From Streptomyces eurythermus (GTDB taxonomy: Bacteria; Actinomycetota; Actinomycetes; Streptomycetales; Streptomycetaceae), in contig NZ_BMSK01000005.1 of assembly GCF_014649115.1 (NCBI RefSeq), positions 248,001-312,000 of the forward strand: a stretch of DNA of 64,000 nt. Direction: 5' to 3'. The notes below the pieces were generated by a model. The model searched no databases and was not told the origin of the DNA. It worked only from the letters and a program-made list of their open reading frames with translations. Made by a program: the position numbers and the translations under genes. Positions 8,401-16,869 of the stretch are shown here, piece after piece; the first letter of the stretch is position 1; every line of letters starts with the position of its first letter.

Positions 8401-10122
8401 TCAGCCTGTGAACTTCACTTCGCCGATGGCCTGCTTGTAACCCGCACGGGAGTACAGGGTGGAGTCGTAGCCCGAATTCGGTACGGCCGTCAGCCAGACG
8501 AGGACGTACTGCGTCTTGACCTGCTTGGCCACCTTCACCGTGGCGGTGGTGCCCGTGGTCGTCGCGCTGCCGATTTTCGTCATGGAGTCCAACGAGGCCG
8601 GGGTCAGCGAGTCCGTGGCGTACAGCTCGACCGTCGTGTGGTCGCCGCCGTAGCGCAGATCGAGGGTGGCCGTGCTGACCTGCTTGGCCGAGCCGAGGTC
8701 GTACACGATGCCGACGCCCGGCTTGTACGGCGCGATCGTGGGGCCTTCGTTGAAGCTCTTGGTCTTCCAGTACGTCGACGCGTCACCGTCGTAGGTGTTG
8801 GGGACGTTGCCGGGGCTCTGGGCGCCACCCTTGGCGACGAACTCCTGGCCGTTCTGGATCTTTATCGGAACCGGCTTCGGCTTCACGGCGTTCTTGCCGC
8901 CGCCGTCCGTGGTCTGGCTCTTGTTGGTGTCGTCCGGCTTGTCGCCGCTGTTCATCAGGGCGTCCGCCAGCTGCCAGCTGCCCAGGCCCAGCGCGGCGAT
9001 GAGCAGGGCCGACACCGCCCACTTCAGGGCCTTGCCGGTGCGGCTCTGCAACGGGGGCGGCGGGGGCACGATGGGCTGGGTGGCACCGGCGTGCGCGGCC
9101 GGGCGGCCGTAGCTGCCCTGCTGGTAGGTCGTGCGCTGGTAGTCCGGCGGCGCCGTGAACGCGGGCTCGGGCGGGCGGATGCGCGGCATCTCGCCGATCG
9201 CCTTCACCAGCTCCTCCGGCGTGGTGCACGGCGCCTCGTGCCGGGACGCGGTGGCGCCGTCGTTGACCAGGGCGCGCATGGACAGCTCGGACAGCCCGCG
9301 GTGCACACCGGCCCGCACCTGGTCCGGGGGGATGAGACCGATGTCCTTGGGCAGGCCGGCCAGGCCATAGGCGTCGTTCTCGTACGGCCAGCGCTGGGTC
9401 AGCGCGGCGTACAGCAGGGCACCGATCGCCTCGGTGTCGGCGCGTTGCGGGGTGGCGGAGCTGATGCCGCGCAGCGCCGCGTTCACGGCGAGGCCGCGGA
9501 TGCGCCACTGGCCGGTGGAGGTGCGCAGGACGGCGTTCGGGTTCAGCCGCAGATGGGCGAGGCCTTCCCGGTGCGCTGCTGCCATGGCCGCGGCGACCTG
9601 ACTGACCATCTGGTAGGCGTCGTGCGGTTCCAGCGGACCGCCGGTGAGGAGGGTGGACAGCTCGGTGGCGTCGGGCAGCCACTCGTGGACGACGTAGACG
9701 AGGTCGTTCTCCTCGACGGCGTCGAGGACCTGGACGAAGCGGGGGTCGCCGAGGAGCGCGGAGGAACGGGCGGCGGCGAGGACGGAGCGGGCCCGGGCGT
9801 GGTCCGCGGGCAGGACGTGGACGCCGACGGCCCGGCGGAGCTTCTCGTCGACCGCACGCCAGCTGCTGAACCCGTCCAGACGGGTGACGCACTCCTCCAG
9901 CCGGTAGCGCCGGGCGAGCTTGTGACCGCTGTGCAACTCCGGCGCGGAGGCCTTCCGTCCGGGGCCCTCGGTGCCGCCGCTCCCCTGCGCCTCGTCGCTG
10001 TCCGTGTCCCGCTCCGGGTCATTGGCCACCCCGTCGGCCGTGGACTGGTCCGCCTTCGCGGTCAGCGGTTGCTCACCGCTGTTGTCTGCCACGTCGACGG
10101 CAGCTGTGCTCCGTTCCGCCAC
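8401..10122 (-). CDS. Membrane pseudokinase with extracellular carbohydrate-binding-like domain
   Basis: A 573-residue protein with a Ser/Thr-kinase-like domain (residues ~75-320), a Pro-rich juxtamembrane stretch, one membrane helix (~364-388, ALKWAVSALLIAALGLGSW) and a C-terminal extracytoplasmic beta-sandwich resembling F5/8-discoidin-type domains (~410-573). The catalytic loop reads HREGLAHLRLNPNAVLR, lacking the HRD aspartate, and no DFG is evident, so it is probably a pseudokinase. In M. tuberculosis the equivalent domains are fused to the C-terminus of MviN/MurJ (Rv3910); here they are a separate gene next to murJ. I prefer the GTG at 10122 with a GGAGG site; an upstream in-frame start at 10182 exists. 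Confidence 0.82.
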   Translation of the reverse strand: MAERSTAAVDVADNSGEQPLTAKADQSTADGVANDPERDTDSDEAQGSGGTEGPGRKASAPELHSGHKLARRYRLEECVTRLDGFSSWRAVDEKLRRAVGVHVLPADHARARSVLAAARSSALLGDPRFVQVLDAVEENDLVYVVHEWLPDATELSTLLTGGPLEPHDAYQMVSQVAAAMAAAHREGLAHLRLNPNAVLRTSTGQWRIRGLAVNAALRGISSATPQRADTEAIGALLYAALTQRWPYENDAYGLAGLPKDIGLIPPDQVRAGVHRGLSELSMRALVNDGATASRHEAPCTTPEELVKAIGEMPRIRPPEPAFTAPPDYQRTTYQQGSYGRPAAHAGATQPIVPPPPPLQSRTGKALKWAVSALLIAALGLGSWQLADALMNSGDKPDDTNKSQTTDGGGKNAVKPKPVPIKIQNGQEFVAKGGAQSPGNVPNTYDGDASTYWKTKSFNEGPTIAPYKPGVGIVYDLGSAKQVSTATLDLRYGGDHTTVELYATDSLTPASLDSMTKIGSATTTGTTATVKVAKQVKTQYVLVWLTAVPNSGYDSTLYSRAGYKQAIGEVKFTG

Positions 10123-10183
10123 CGTCGTCCCTGCCTCCCCATCCGTTGCACGCTGTCCGACGCCGAAACCAATTGTGCCCACA

Positions 10184-10216
10184 GTCCGCCGCTATGCACG
10201 ACACGCGGCGGCGGAC
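10184..10216 (-). terminator. Hairpin between murJ and the pseudokinase gene
   Basis: Arms GTCCGCCGC (10184-10192) and GCGGCGGAC (10208-10216) form a nine-pair stem in the 118-base gap. It may attenuate readthrough from murJ rather than end all transcription. Confidence 0.45.
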
Positions 10217-10240
10217 GATGGTTGTGCGCCTACCCTCGCC

Positions 10241-12589
10241 TCAGCGCCCCAGACGTCCCCGCACCATTCCGACGAGCGAGTTGAGTTCCTCGATGCGCAT
10301 CCGCCGGGCGGCGACGAAGAAGACGCCGAACAGGACGGCACCGCCGGCGATCAGCGCGGCGAAGGAGCCGACGACGCCCAGGCCCAGAGTGTGTCCGACG
10401 CCGTAGCAGGCCGCGCCGCTGAGCAGGGCGGCCGGCACCGAGGCGATGCCCAGGCGCGCGTACGTACGCAGCACCCGGGCCCCGTCCAGATCCCCGCCCA
10501 GCCGCTTGCGCAGCCGGCGCCAGGCGATGCCCACCCCGATGGCGTAGGCGAGACCGTAGGCGGCGGCCATGCCCGCGACCGCCCAGCGCGTCGGCAGCAC
10601 GAAGTAGCACAGGGCCGACACGCCGGCGTTGACGGCGGCCACGATGACCGTGTTGTAGAAGGGGGTGCGGGTGTCCTCGTAGGCGTAGAAGGCACGCAGA
10701 ACGACGTACTGCACGGAGTAGGGGATCAGGCCGAGGCCGAAGGCCATCAGCATGTAACCCATGTTGGTGGCCGCGCCCGTGCCGGCGGAGCCGAAGATCA
10801 GCGTGCACATCGGGACGCCGAGCGAGACGAACCCGAAGGCGATGGGCACGATGGCGACGGCGGTGGTGCGCAGGCCCTGGGAGATGTCGTCGCGGACGGC
10901 GCCCGTGTCGTTCTCGGAGGCCGAGCGCGAGATCCGCGGCAGCAGCGCGGCCATCAGGGACACGGTGATGATCGCCTGCGGCAGGCCCCAGATCAGCTGG
11001 GCGTTGGCGTAGGCGGCGAAGCCGGTGCCCTTGACGCCGGAGTCCGCGCCGGCGGCGGTCGACAGCTGGGTCACGACCATGGCGCCCGCCTGGTTGGCGA
11101 GGACGAACAGGACCGTCCACTTGGCGAGCATCGCGGCCTTGCCCAGGCCGTGACCCTTCCAGTCGAAGCGCGGCCGGATCCGGAAGCCGGTCTCGCGCAG
11201 GTAGGGGATCATCGCCAGGGCCTGGACGACCAGGCCGAGCAGCACACCGACGCCGAGCAGCCGCTGGCCCTCCGGCGGGATGGTGGTGACGTCCATGTGG
11301 GAGTTGGCGGCGGTGCCGTAGACCCAGATGAACATGCCGAGCGTCACGATGATGACGATGTTGTTCAGGACCGGGGTCCACATCATCGCGCCGAACTTCC
11401 CGCGCGCGTTGAGGATCTGCCCCATCACCACGTGGATGCCCATGAAGAAGATCGAGGGCAGGAAGTAGCGGGTGAAGGTGACCGCGACCTCGTTGGCCGC
11501 GGGGTCGCTGGCCACGGGGTTGGCCAGCAGCCGCACCAGCAGCGGCGCGGCGAACATCGCGAGCCCGGTGAGCGCGGCCAGCGCGACCATCACCAGGGTC
11601 AGCAGCCGGTTGGCGAAGGCCTCGCCGCCGTCCTCGTCCTCCTTCATGGAGCGCACGAGCTGGGGCACGAACACGGAGTTCAGGCCGCCGCCGACGGTGA
11701 GGATGTAGATCATGGTCGGCAGCTGGTACGCCACCTGGAAGGAGTCGGCGAGGAAGCCGAGGCCGAGCGCGGCGGCGATCAGCGCGGAGCGGATGAAACC
11801 GGTCAGGCGGGAGACCATCGTGCCCGCCGCCATCACGGCGCTGGACTTCAGCAGCCCGGCGGCCTTCCCGCCCTTCTTCGCGGGAGCCACCGGCGCCACC
11901 GGAGCCACGGCACCGGCGGGGGTGTCACCCGACGCGGGGACCTCCGGCTGGCCCGGGTCCGCCGCGACGGCCGGCGCGGGATCCACGGACTGCGCCGGAT
12001 ATCCGGGCGCGGAGGGACCGGCCGGGTATCCGCCGGCGTACGCGTGACCCTGCTGGAGGCTCTGCCCGTACTGCTGCGGGTACTGGCCGGAGGCGGCCGG
12101 GGGATCCATCGGCGCGTGTCCGCCGCTGTGCTGCTGGTCCTTGAAGAGGTGCGCGAAGGCGTCCGGCTCGTGGTACTCCTCGCCGGAGTGCGTGACCAGG
12201 TCGTCCACGCCCACGAACTGGGTCGTGCGCGGGTCCTCGCCGTATGGCAGGTACTGGGTGGCGGCGGCGCCCGGCTCGGGCGCGGGCGGCTGTGCCCACA
12301 CGCGGGGGTCGGGCGCGTAGGGCGACTGGGCGGGCGGTGCGTACAGCGGCTGCTGGCCTTCGTACGAGCCCGGGGGTGGTGGCGGGTGCGCGGCACGGTC
12401 GTAGAGCGCCTCGGCGACCGGGTCCTGGGCGGCCAGGTCGTGCGCCCGGTAGGGGTCCTGCTCGTAGGCGTCCTGGAGATACATGTCCGCCGCGTGCTGC
12501 GGCGGCACCTGGCCGGGCTCGGGCGGCGGCTCGGGGTAGCCCGAGCCGGCCGCGCCCTGGCCGCGGTCACCGTCGTACGGCGCGTTCAT
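10241..12589 (-). CDS. murJ: MurJ (MviN) lipid II flippase
   Basis: A 782-residue integral membrane protein of the MOP exporter superfamily that moves lipid-linked peptidoglycan precursor across the membrane. The first ~240 residues are a Pro/Gln/Tyr/Gly-rich disordered cytoplasmic extension, followed by 14 or so membrane helices beginning at SSAVMAAGTMVSRLTGFIRSA. The conserved VVMGQILNARGKFGAMMW and the arginine-rich first helix region fit MurJ. In M. tuberculosis MviN is controlled through its pseudokinase region and FHA protein FhaA; the adjacent pseudokinase here is the likely partner. It follows the DUF6049 gene by 45 bases on the same strand. Confidence 0.93.
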   Translation of the reverse strand: MNAPYDGDRGQGAAGSGYPEPPPEPGQVPPQHAADMYLQDAYEQDPYRAHDLAAQDPVAEALYDRAAHPPPPPGSYEGQQPLYAPPAQSPYAPDPRVWAQPPAPEPGAAATQYLPYGEDPRTTQFVGVDDLVTHSGEEYHEPDAFAHLFKDQQHSGGHAPMDPPAASGQYPQQYGQSLQQGHAYAGGYPAGPSAPGYPAQSVDPAPAVAADPGQPEVPASGDTPAGAVAPVAPVAPAKKGGKAAGLLKSSAVMAAGTMVSRLTGFIRSALIAAALGLGFLADSFQVAYQLPTMIYILTVGGGLNSVFVPQLVRSMKEDEDGGEAFANRLLTLVMVALAALTGLAMFAAPLLVRLLANPVASDPAANEVAVTFTRYFLPSIFFMGIHVVMGQILNARGKFGAMMWTPVLNNIVIIVTLGMFIWVYGTAANSHMDVTTIPPEGQRLLGVGVLLGLVVQALAMIPYLRETGFRIRPRFDWKGHGLGKAAMLAKWTVLFVLANQAGAMVVTQLSTAAGADSGVKGTGFAAYANAQLIWGLPQAIITVSLMAALLPRISRSASENDTGAVRDDISQGLRTTAVAIVPIAFGFVSLGVPMCTLIFGSAGTGAATNMGYMLMAFGLGLIPYSVQYVVLRAFYAYEDTRTPFYNTVIVAAVNAGVSALCYFVLPTRWAVAGMAAAYGLAYAIGVGIAWRRLRKRLGGDLDGARVLRTYARLGIASVPAALLSGAACYGVGHTLGLGVVGSFAALIAGGAVLFGVFFVAARRMRIEELNSLVGMVRGRLGR

Positions 12590-12634
12590 GCTTACCCCAC
12601 CTCATCGTCCCGGGCCCACCGGCCACGACATCGC

Positions 12635-15007
12635 TCAACGGTCCACTCTCTCACCCGTCCCGGACGGGTCGGCGCTTTCCGGTGCGGTGTCCGGCGCAGG
12701 GTCACTCGGCTGCTCCGGGTCGTCTGCCCCGGAGCCGGAGTCGGACTCCTGGGGGAGACGGCCCTCGGGTGCCCCGGGGTTCCCGGGCTCGTCCGGGTCC
12801 TTCGCCGCCGTGCCGGGGCCGTCGTCCTCGGGCTGCCGGGCCGCGGCGCGCTTGCGCTGGGTGTACATCCGGAAGCCGGCGAGGACGAGGAGCAGGACGC
12901 CACCGCCGATGACCAGCATCACCGTGGGGGTGACCTCCGTGACCTTCACGTCGAAGGTCACGGGTTCGCCGTATTTGCGGCCGTCCTCGGTGTACAGCTG
13001 GGCGATGACCGCGACGCGGCCGTTGGCGTTGGCCGAGGTGGTGAACTTCACCGACTGGCTGTGCCCGCCGGAGATCTCCACAGGCTGTTCGTAGTAGGCC
13101 TTGCCGCCGATCTCCAGACGGGTCGGCATGGTCGACTCCAGGCGCAGCACCAGGTGGCCGACGGGCTGGACCAGGTTGTTCTGGACCGTGACCGGGATGG
13201 TGGCGCTGCGGCCCGAGAGCTTGGTCTCGGACTTGTCGATCAGCTTGACCTGGTCGGCCAGCTCGTCGAGCCATGCCTCCACGCCGTCCCGGTACCCTTC
13301 CGCCGCGCCCCGGTGGCCCCGCCAGGACGTGGACATGTCCCGGTTTATGGCCCGTCCGAACGGGGTGACGACGCGGGACTGGTCGCTGAGGATCACACGG
13401 AAGTTGTCGAGCTTGGCCTGGGTGCGGGCGATCTGCTCGAAGGCGGTGCGCGGCAGGTCCTGCCTGCGCAGCGAGGCGGGGTAGGCGGACGCCGGGGGGA
13501 TGCGGGTGGTGGCGGCCGGGTCGGGCTTGTCCTTGGCGGTCGCGGTGAGGTCCTGGGGCTGGGTCCAGGTGCCGCCCTGGAGCGCCTTCACGGCCGCCGC
13601 CATGGCCTGTGCCTGGCTCGCCGTGGGCATGCGCTGCGGGGCGACGAGGATGCTGCGCTGCTTGTCGGTCTGCGAGTTCACTTCCAGGCTCTGGGCCAGG
13701 AACCGCTGCACGGCCAGGGTGGACGCGCCCGCCTTCGTCAGATCGCCCTCGAACACCGTGGACAGCCGGCTGTCGGCGACCACGGCCGTGGTGCCCCCGC
13801 CGACCGGGCGGGCGGCGGACGGCGTGTACGGCAGCCCGGCGGTCTCCTGGAGGCTGTCGCTGCGGGCGATCACCCGGTCGGCCCCGGCGGAGGTCGCGAC
13901 CTTCATGATCGACCGGTCCACGGCGCCGTCGACCGGCCAGGCGAAGTCGGTGGTCGGGGTGACGTGGAGCACGGTCTTGACGGTGGTCGCGGCGACGTCG
14001 GTGGCGTCCTTGAGGTGGCTGAGCGAGCCGGTGACGCTGGTGCCGTTGTGCGCGAGGGAGGCCAGGTCGGGGTCGGCGAAGGGCAGGGCGACGACCTCCT
14101 TGCCGGCCACCGCCTTCTGCAGGGCGGCCAGCCACTGCTTGGCGAGCGCCTGGTGCTCGCGCGGACCGGGCGTGCTGGTGCCGTCGGCGGCCTGGAGCCG
14201 GTAGTTGCCCACGGCCATCGCGTCGACCGAGGCCAGCAGGTCCGGGTCGATCACCCAGGTGACGTCGAGATCCTTGCCCAGGTCCACCATCTGGGCGAGC
14301 CGGCCGCCGGGCGCCAGCTCCTTCGCCAGGTCGTCGTTCAGGAACTCCGGCGTCTGGAGGTCGCCCGCGCCGGTCTTGGCCGTCATGTGGACCGTGGACA
14401 GCAGCGGCCACAGGACCGTGGTCCTGGTCTTGGTGCCGGCGTCCGACGGCTGCCACGGCAGGAAGGTCCGCTGGATGCCGAGCACCCGCGGCCAGGGCCG
14501 GGCGGAGGTCTCGCCGGAGAGGGCGACCCCGAACTCGTAGACCCCGTCGTCGTCCAGGCCGAGCTTGTCGACGGGGACGGAGATGCTGAAGTGCTGGGCG
14601 ACGCCCGGGGCGAGCTTGTCGAACTTCTCCTCGTACTTGTCGCCGACCTCGGAGGCGGTGCCGCCCTGCGGATCGTCGGAGTGCCGGGCGACGGAATCGA
14701 TGTCCGAGCGGGTGGTCAGCTGGGGGCCGACCCGAAGGCCCACATGGGCGTCGGTGACGGCCTGCTTGCCGTTGTTGGTCACCGTGCCGGACACGGTCAG
14801 CGTGTCGCCGTCCGTGGGGGCACTGGGGGTGAGCGAGTCCAGGGAGACGGACACCGAGTCCGAGGAGGCGGCCTGCGCGGGCGCGGCGACGGGCAGCTGG
14901 AGCAGACCGGCCAGCAGTGGCGCCCCGGTGAGCAGTGCTCCGGCGCGCCGCAGCCACCGGCGGGCAGGTGAGGCACTGGTCCCCTGGAAGTCAGCCGCCT
15001 CGGCCAC
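12635..15007 (-). CDS. Secreted, membrane-anchored DUF6049 protein
   Basis: A 790-residue exported protein. Residues 1-47 form a signal peptide with a basic start and APAQA cleavage-like site; an Ig-like early section (TLTVSGTVTNNGKQAV) precedes a large extracellular body, and a membrane helix (VMLVIGGGVLLLVLAGFRMYT, ~690-711) with a basic cytoplasmic tail ends it. This arrangement and its place beside murJ and cca match the actinobacterial DUF6049 family (Rv3909 in M. tuberculosis). Function is unknown; a cell-wall role beside MurJ is inferred. It is divergent from cca. Confidence 0.8.
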   Translation of the reverse strand: MAEAADFQGTSASPARRWLRRAGALLTGAPLLAGLLQLPVAAPAQAASSDSVSVSLDSLTPSAPTDGDTLTVSGTVTNNGKQAVTDAHVGLRVGPQLTTRSDIDSVARHSDDPQGGTASEVGDKYEEKFDKLAPGVAQHFSISVPVDKLGLDDDGVYEFGVALSGETSARPWPRVLGIQRTFLPWQPSDAGTKTRTTVLWPLLSTVHMTAKTGAGDLQTPEFLNDDLAKELAPGGRLAQMVDLGKDLDVTWVIDPDLLASVDAMAVGNYRLQAADGTSTPGPREHQALAKQWLAALQKAVAGKEVVALPFADPDLASLAHNGTSVTGSLSHLKDATDVAATTVKTVLHVTPTTDFAWPVDGAVDRSIMKVATSAGADRVIARSDSLQETAGLPYTPSAARPVGGGTTAVVADSRLSTVFEGDLTKAGASTLAVQRFLAQSLEVNSQTDKQRSILVAPQRMPTASQAQAMAAAVKALQGGTWTQPQDLTATAKDKPDPAATTRIPPASAYPASLRRQDLPRTAFEQIARTQAKLDNFRVILSDQSRVVTPFGRAINRDMSTSWRGHRGAAEGYRDGVEAWLDELADQVKLIDKSETKLSGRSATIPVTVQNNLVQPVGHLVLRLESTMPTRLEIGGKAYYEQPVEISGGHSQSVKFTTSANANGRVAVIAQLYTEDGRKYGEPVTFDVKVTEVTPTVMLVIGGGVLLLVLAGFRMYTQRKRAAARQPEDDGPGTAAKDPDEPGNPGAPEGRLPQESDSGSGADDPEQPSDPAPDTAPESADPSGTGERVDR

Positions 15008-15303
15008 GCGCTCGCCCGTCCCTCGTCGTCAGTGGTCGTCGGAATGTGCGTCCACGCATGGTAACGATGCGCGCTGAAGGGAAGTGCCGCGGTCTCCTTC
15101 ACAAGATCGGCGAGCAGTCGCGGCGCGTCCCCTATATCCAGTATCGAGGGGAGAGCGGCCGTACGCCGCGAGAGCTGCGCTTGCGGTGGATATGCAAGGG
15201 GCTGTCCCATCGCCCCGGCGGGGTGCTCCGGCGCGGGCGCACGCCGATGACCGTCTCCGGCCGGGCCGCCTTCGGGCGCGCGGGGCACGTACCCTCTTCT
15301 GTT

Positions 15304-16746
15304 GTGCCGAACCCCAACGAAGACACTCCCTCTGCCCTGAGCCAGGCGCAGCAGCGCGCGGTCGCCGAGCTGCTGCGGGTGGCGCCCGTCGCCGACGACC
15401 TCGCCCGCCGTTTCCAGGAGGCCGGGTTCTCGCTCGCCCTGGTCGGCGGATCGGTCCGGGACGCGCTGCTCGGCCGGCTCGGCAACGACCTGGACTTCAC
15501 CACCGACGCTCGCCCCGAGGACGTACTGAAGATCGTCCGGCCATGGGCGGACGCCGTATGGGAGGTGGGGATCGCCTTCGGCACGGTCGGCGCGCACAAG
15601 GGCGGTTACCAGATCGAGATCACCACCTACCGGTCGGAGGCGTACGACCGCACCTCGCGCAAGCCGGAGGTGTCGTACGGCGACTCCATCGAGGAGGACC
15701 TGGTCCGCCGCGACTTCACGGTCAACGCGATGGCCGTGGCACTGCCCGAGAAGACCTTCATCGATCCGCACGGCGGCCTGGAGGACCTCGCGGCCCGTGT
15801 GCTGAGCACCCCGGGCACGCCCGAGGAGTCCTTCTCGGACGATCCCCTGCGCATGATGCGGGCCGCCCGTTTCGCCGCCCAGCTGGACTTCACGGTGGCC
15901 CCCGAGGTCGTCACCGCGATGACGGAGATGGCCGGTCGGATCGAGATCGTCTCGGCGGAGCGGGTCCGGGACGAGCTGAACAAGCTCCTGCTGTCCGCGC
16001 ACCCGCGCAAGGGGCTGACGCTGCTGGTCGACACCGGGCTCGCCGAGTACGTCCTGCCCGAGCTGCCGGCGCTGCGTCTGGAGAGCGACGAGCACCACCG
16101 GCACAAGGACGTCTACGAGCACACGCTGATCGTCCTGGAGCAGGCGATCGCTCTGGAGGAGGACGGTCCCGACCTCACTCTCCGGCTGGCCGCGCTGCTG
16201 CACGACATCGGCAAGCCGCGCACCCGCCGCTTCGAGCAGGACGGCCGGGTCTCCTTCCACCACCACGAGGTGGTCGGCGCCAAGATGACCAAGAAGCGCA
16301 TGACCGCCCTGAAGTACTCCAACGAGCTGGTCAAGGACGTCTCCCGGTTGGTCGAACTCCACCTGCGGTTCCACGGCTACGGCACCGGGGAATGGACGGA
16401 CTCGGCGGTCCGCCGCTACGTCCGTGACGCGGGCCCGCTGCTGGACCGTCTGCACAAGCTGACCCGCTCCGACTGCACCACGCGCAACAAGCGCAAGGCG
16501 GCGGCGCTCTCCCGGGCCTACGACGGCCTGGAGAGGCGGATCGCCCAGCTGAAGGAGCAGGAGGAGCTGGACGCCATCCGTCCCGACCTCGACGGCAACC
16601 AGATCATGGAGATCCTCGGGGTCGGCCCCGGCCCGGCCGTCGGCAAGGCGTACAAGCACATGCTGGAGCTGCGCCTGGAGCACGGACCCATGGATCACGC
16701 TGCCGCGGTGGCGGCCCTGAAGGAGTGGTGGGCCGCGCAGAGCTGA
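15304..16746 (+). CDS. cca: CCA-adding tRNA nucleotidyltransferase
   Basis: A 480-residue enzyme that adds or repairs the 3'-CCA end of tRNAs. The nucleotidyltransferase head has LVGGSVRDALLGRLGNDLDFTTDA with the metal-binding DxD, the RRDFTVNAMA motif, and a C-terminal HD domain (LLHDIGKPRTRRF). The GTG at 15304 fits homologous proteins. A TACCCT -10-like element at 15290-15295 lies eight bases before it and no ribosome-binding site is evident, so the mRNA may be leaderless (inference). The 296-base gap to the divergent DUF6049 gene shows nothing else I can name. Confidence 0.93.
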   Translation: MPNPNEDTPSALSQAQQRAVAELLRVAPVADDLARRFQEAGFSLALVGGSVRDALLGRLGNDLDFTTDARPEDVLKIVRPWADAVWEVGIAFGTVGAHKGGYQIEITTYRSEAYDRTSRKPEVSYGDSIEEDLVRRDFTVNAMAVALPEKTFIDPHGGLEDLAARVLSTPGTPEESFSDDPLRMMRAARFAAQLDFTVAPEVVTAMTEMAGRIEIVSAERVRDELNKLLLSAHPRKGLTLLVDTGLAEYVLPELPALRLESDEHHRHKDVYEHTLIVLEQAIALEEDGPDLTLRLAALLHDIGKPRTRRFEQDGRVSFHHHEVVGAKMTKKRMTALKYSNELVKDVSRLVELHLRFHGYGTGEWTDSAVRRYVRDAGPLLDRLHKLTRSDCTTRNKRKAAALSRAYDGLERRIAQLKEQEELDAIRPDLDGNQIMEILGVGPGPAVGKAYKHMLELRLEHGPMDHAAAVAALKEWWAAQS

Positions 16747-16751
16747 GCCGG

Positions 16752-16791
16752 GTCCCGGAGGGGTGTTTCACGTGAAACACCCCTCCGGGAC
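16752..16791. terminator. 40-bp perfect palindrome centred on parS (terminator-like)
   Basis: Arms 16752-16771 and 16772-16791 are exact reverse complements. The parS site occupies the centre and the flanking GTCCCGGAGGGGT extends the symmetry 13 bases on each side. It sits six bases after the cca stop, where a terminator is expected, with a convergent gene on the other side. Confidence 0.75.
16765..16778. promoter_or_regulatory. parS: parS site in palindrome 1
   Basis: Perfect GTTTCACGTGAAAC at the exact centre of the 16752-16791 palindrome. Confidence 0.95.
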
Positions 16792-16797
16792 GGCGAC

Positions 16798-16837
16798 AAC
16801 GAGGGCCGATGTTTCACGTGAAACATCGGCCCTCGTT
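16798..16837. terminator. Second 40-bp perfect palindrome centred on parS
   Basis: Arms 16798-16817 and 16818-16837 are exact reverse complements, AACGAGGGCCGAT flanking the parS core, followed by CTG and a C/T-rich run. It begins six bases after the first palindrome ends. The arm sequence differs from the first palindrome, so it is not a simple duplication. Confidence 0.75.
16811..16824. promoter_or_regulatory. parS: parS site in palindrome 2
   Basis: Perfect GTTTCACGTGAAAC, 46 bases (centre to centre) from the preceding parS. Confidence 0.95.
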
Positions 16838-16869
16838 CTGTCCTGCCGGATTCCGGTCGGCTCGTCGGC

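Noticed and set aside
9971..14971. Very long plus-strand open frame (~1666 codons) opposite the pseudokinase, murJ and DUF6049 genes
   Set aside because: It is antisense to three well-supported genes, has Gly/Arg/His-rich composition typical of a high-GC shadow frame, and no recognisable domain.
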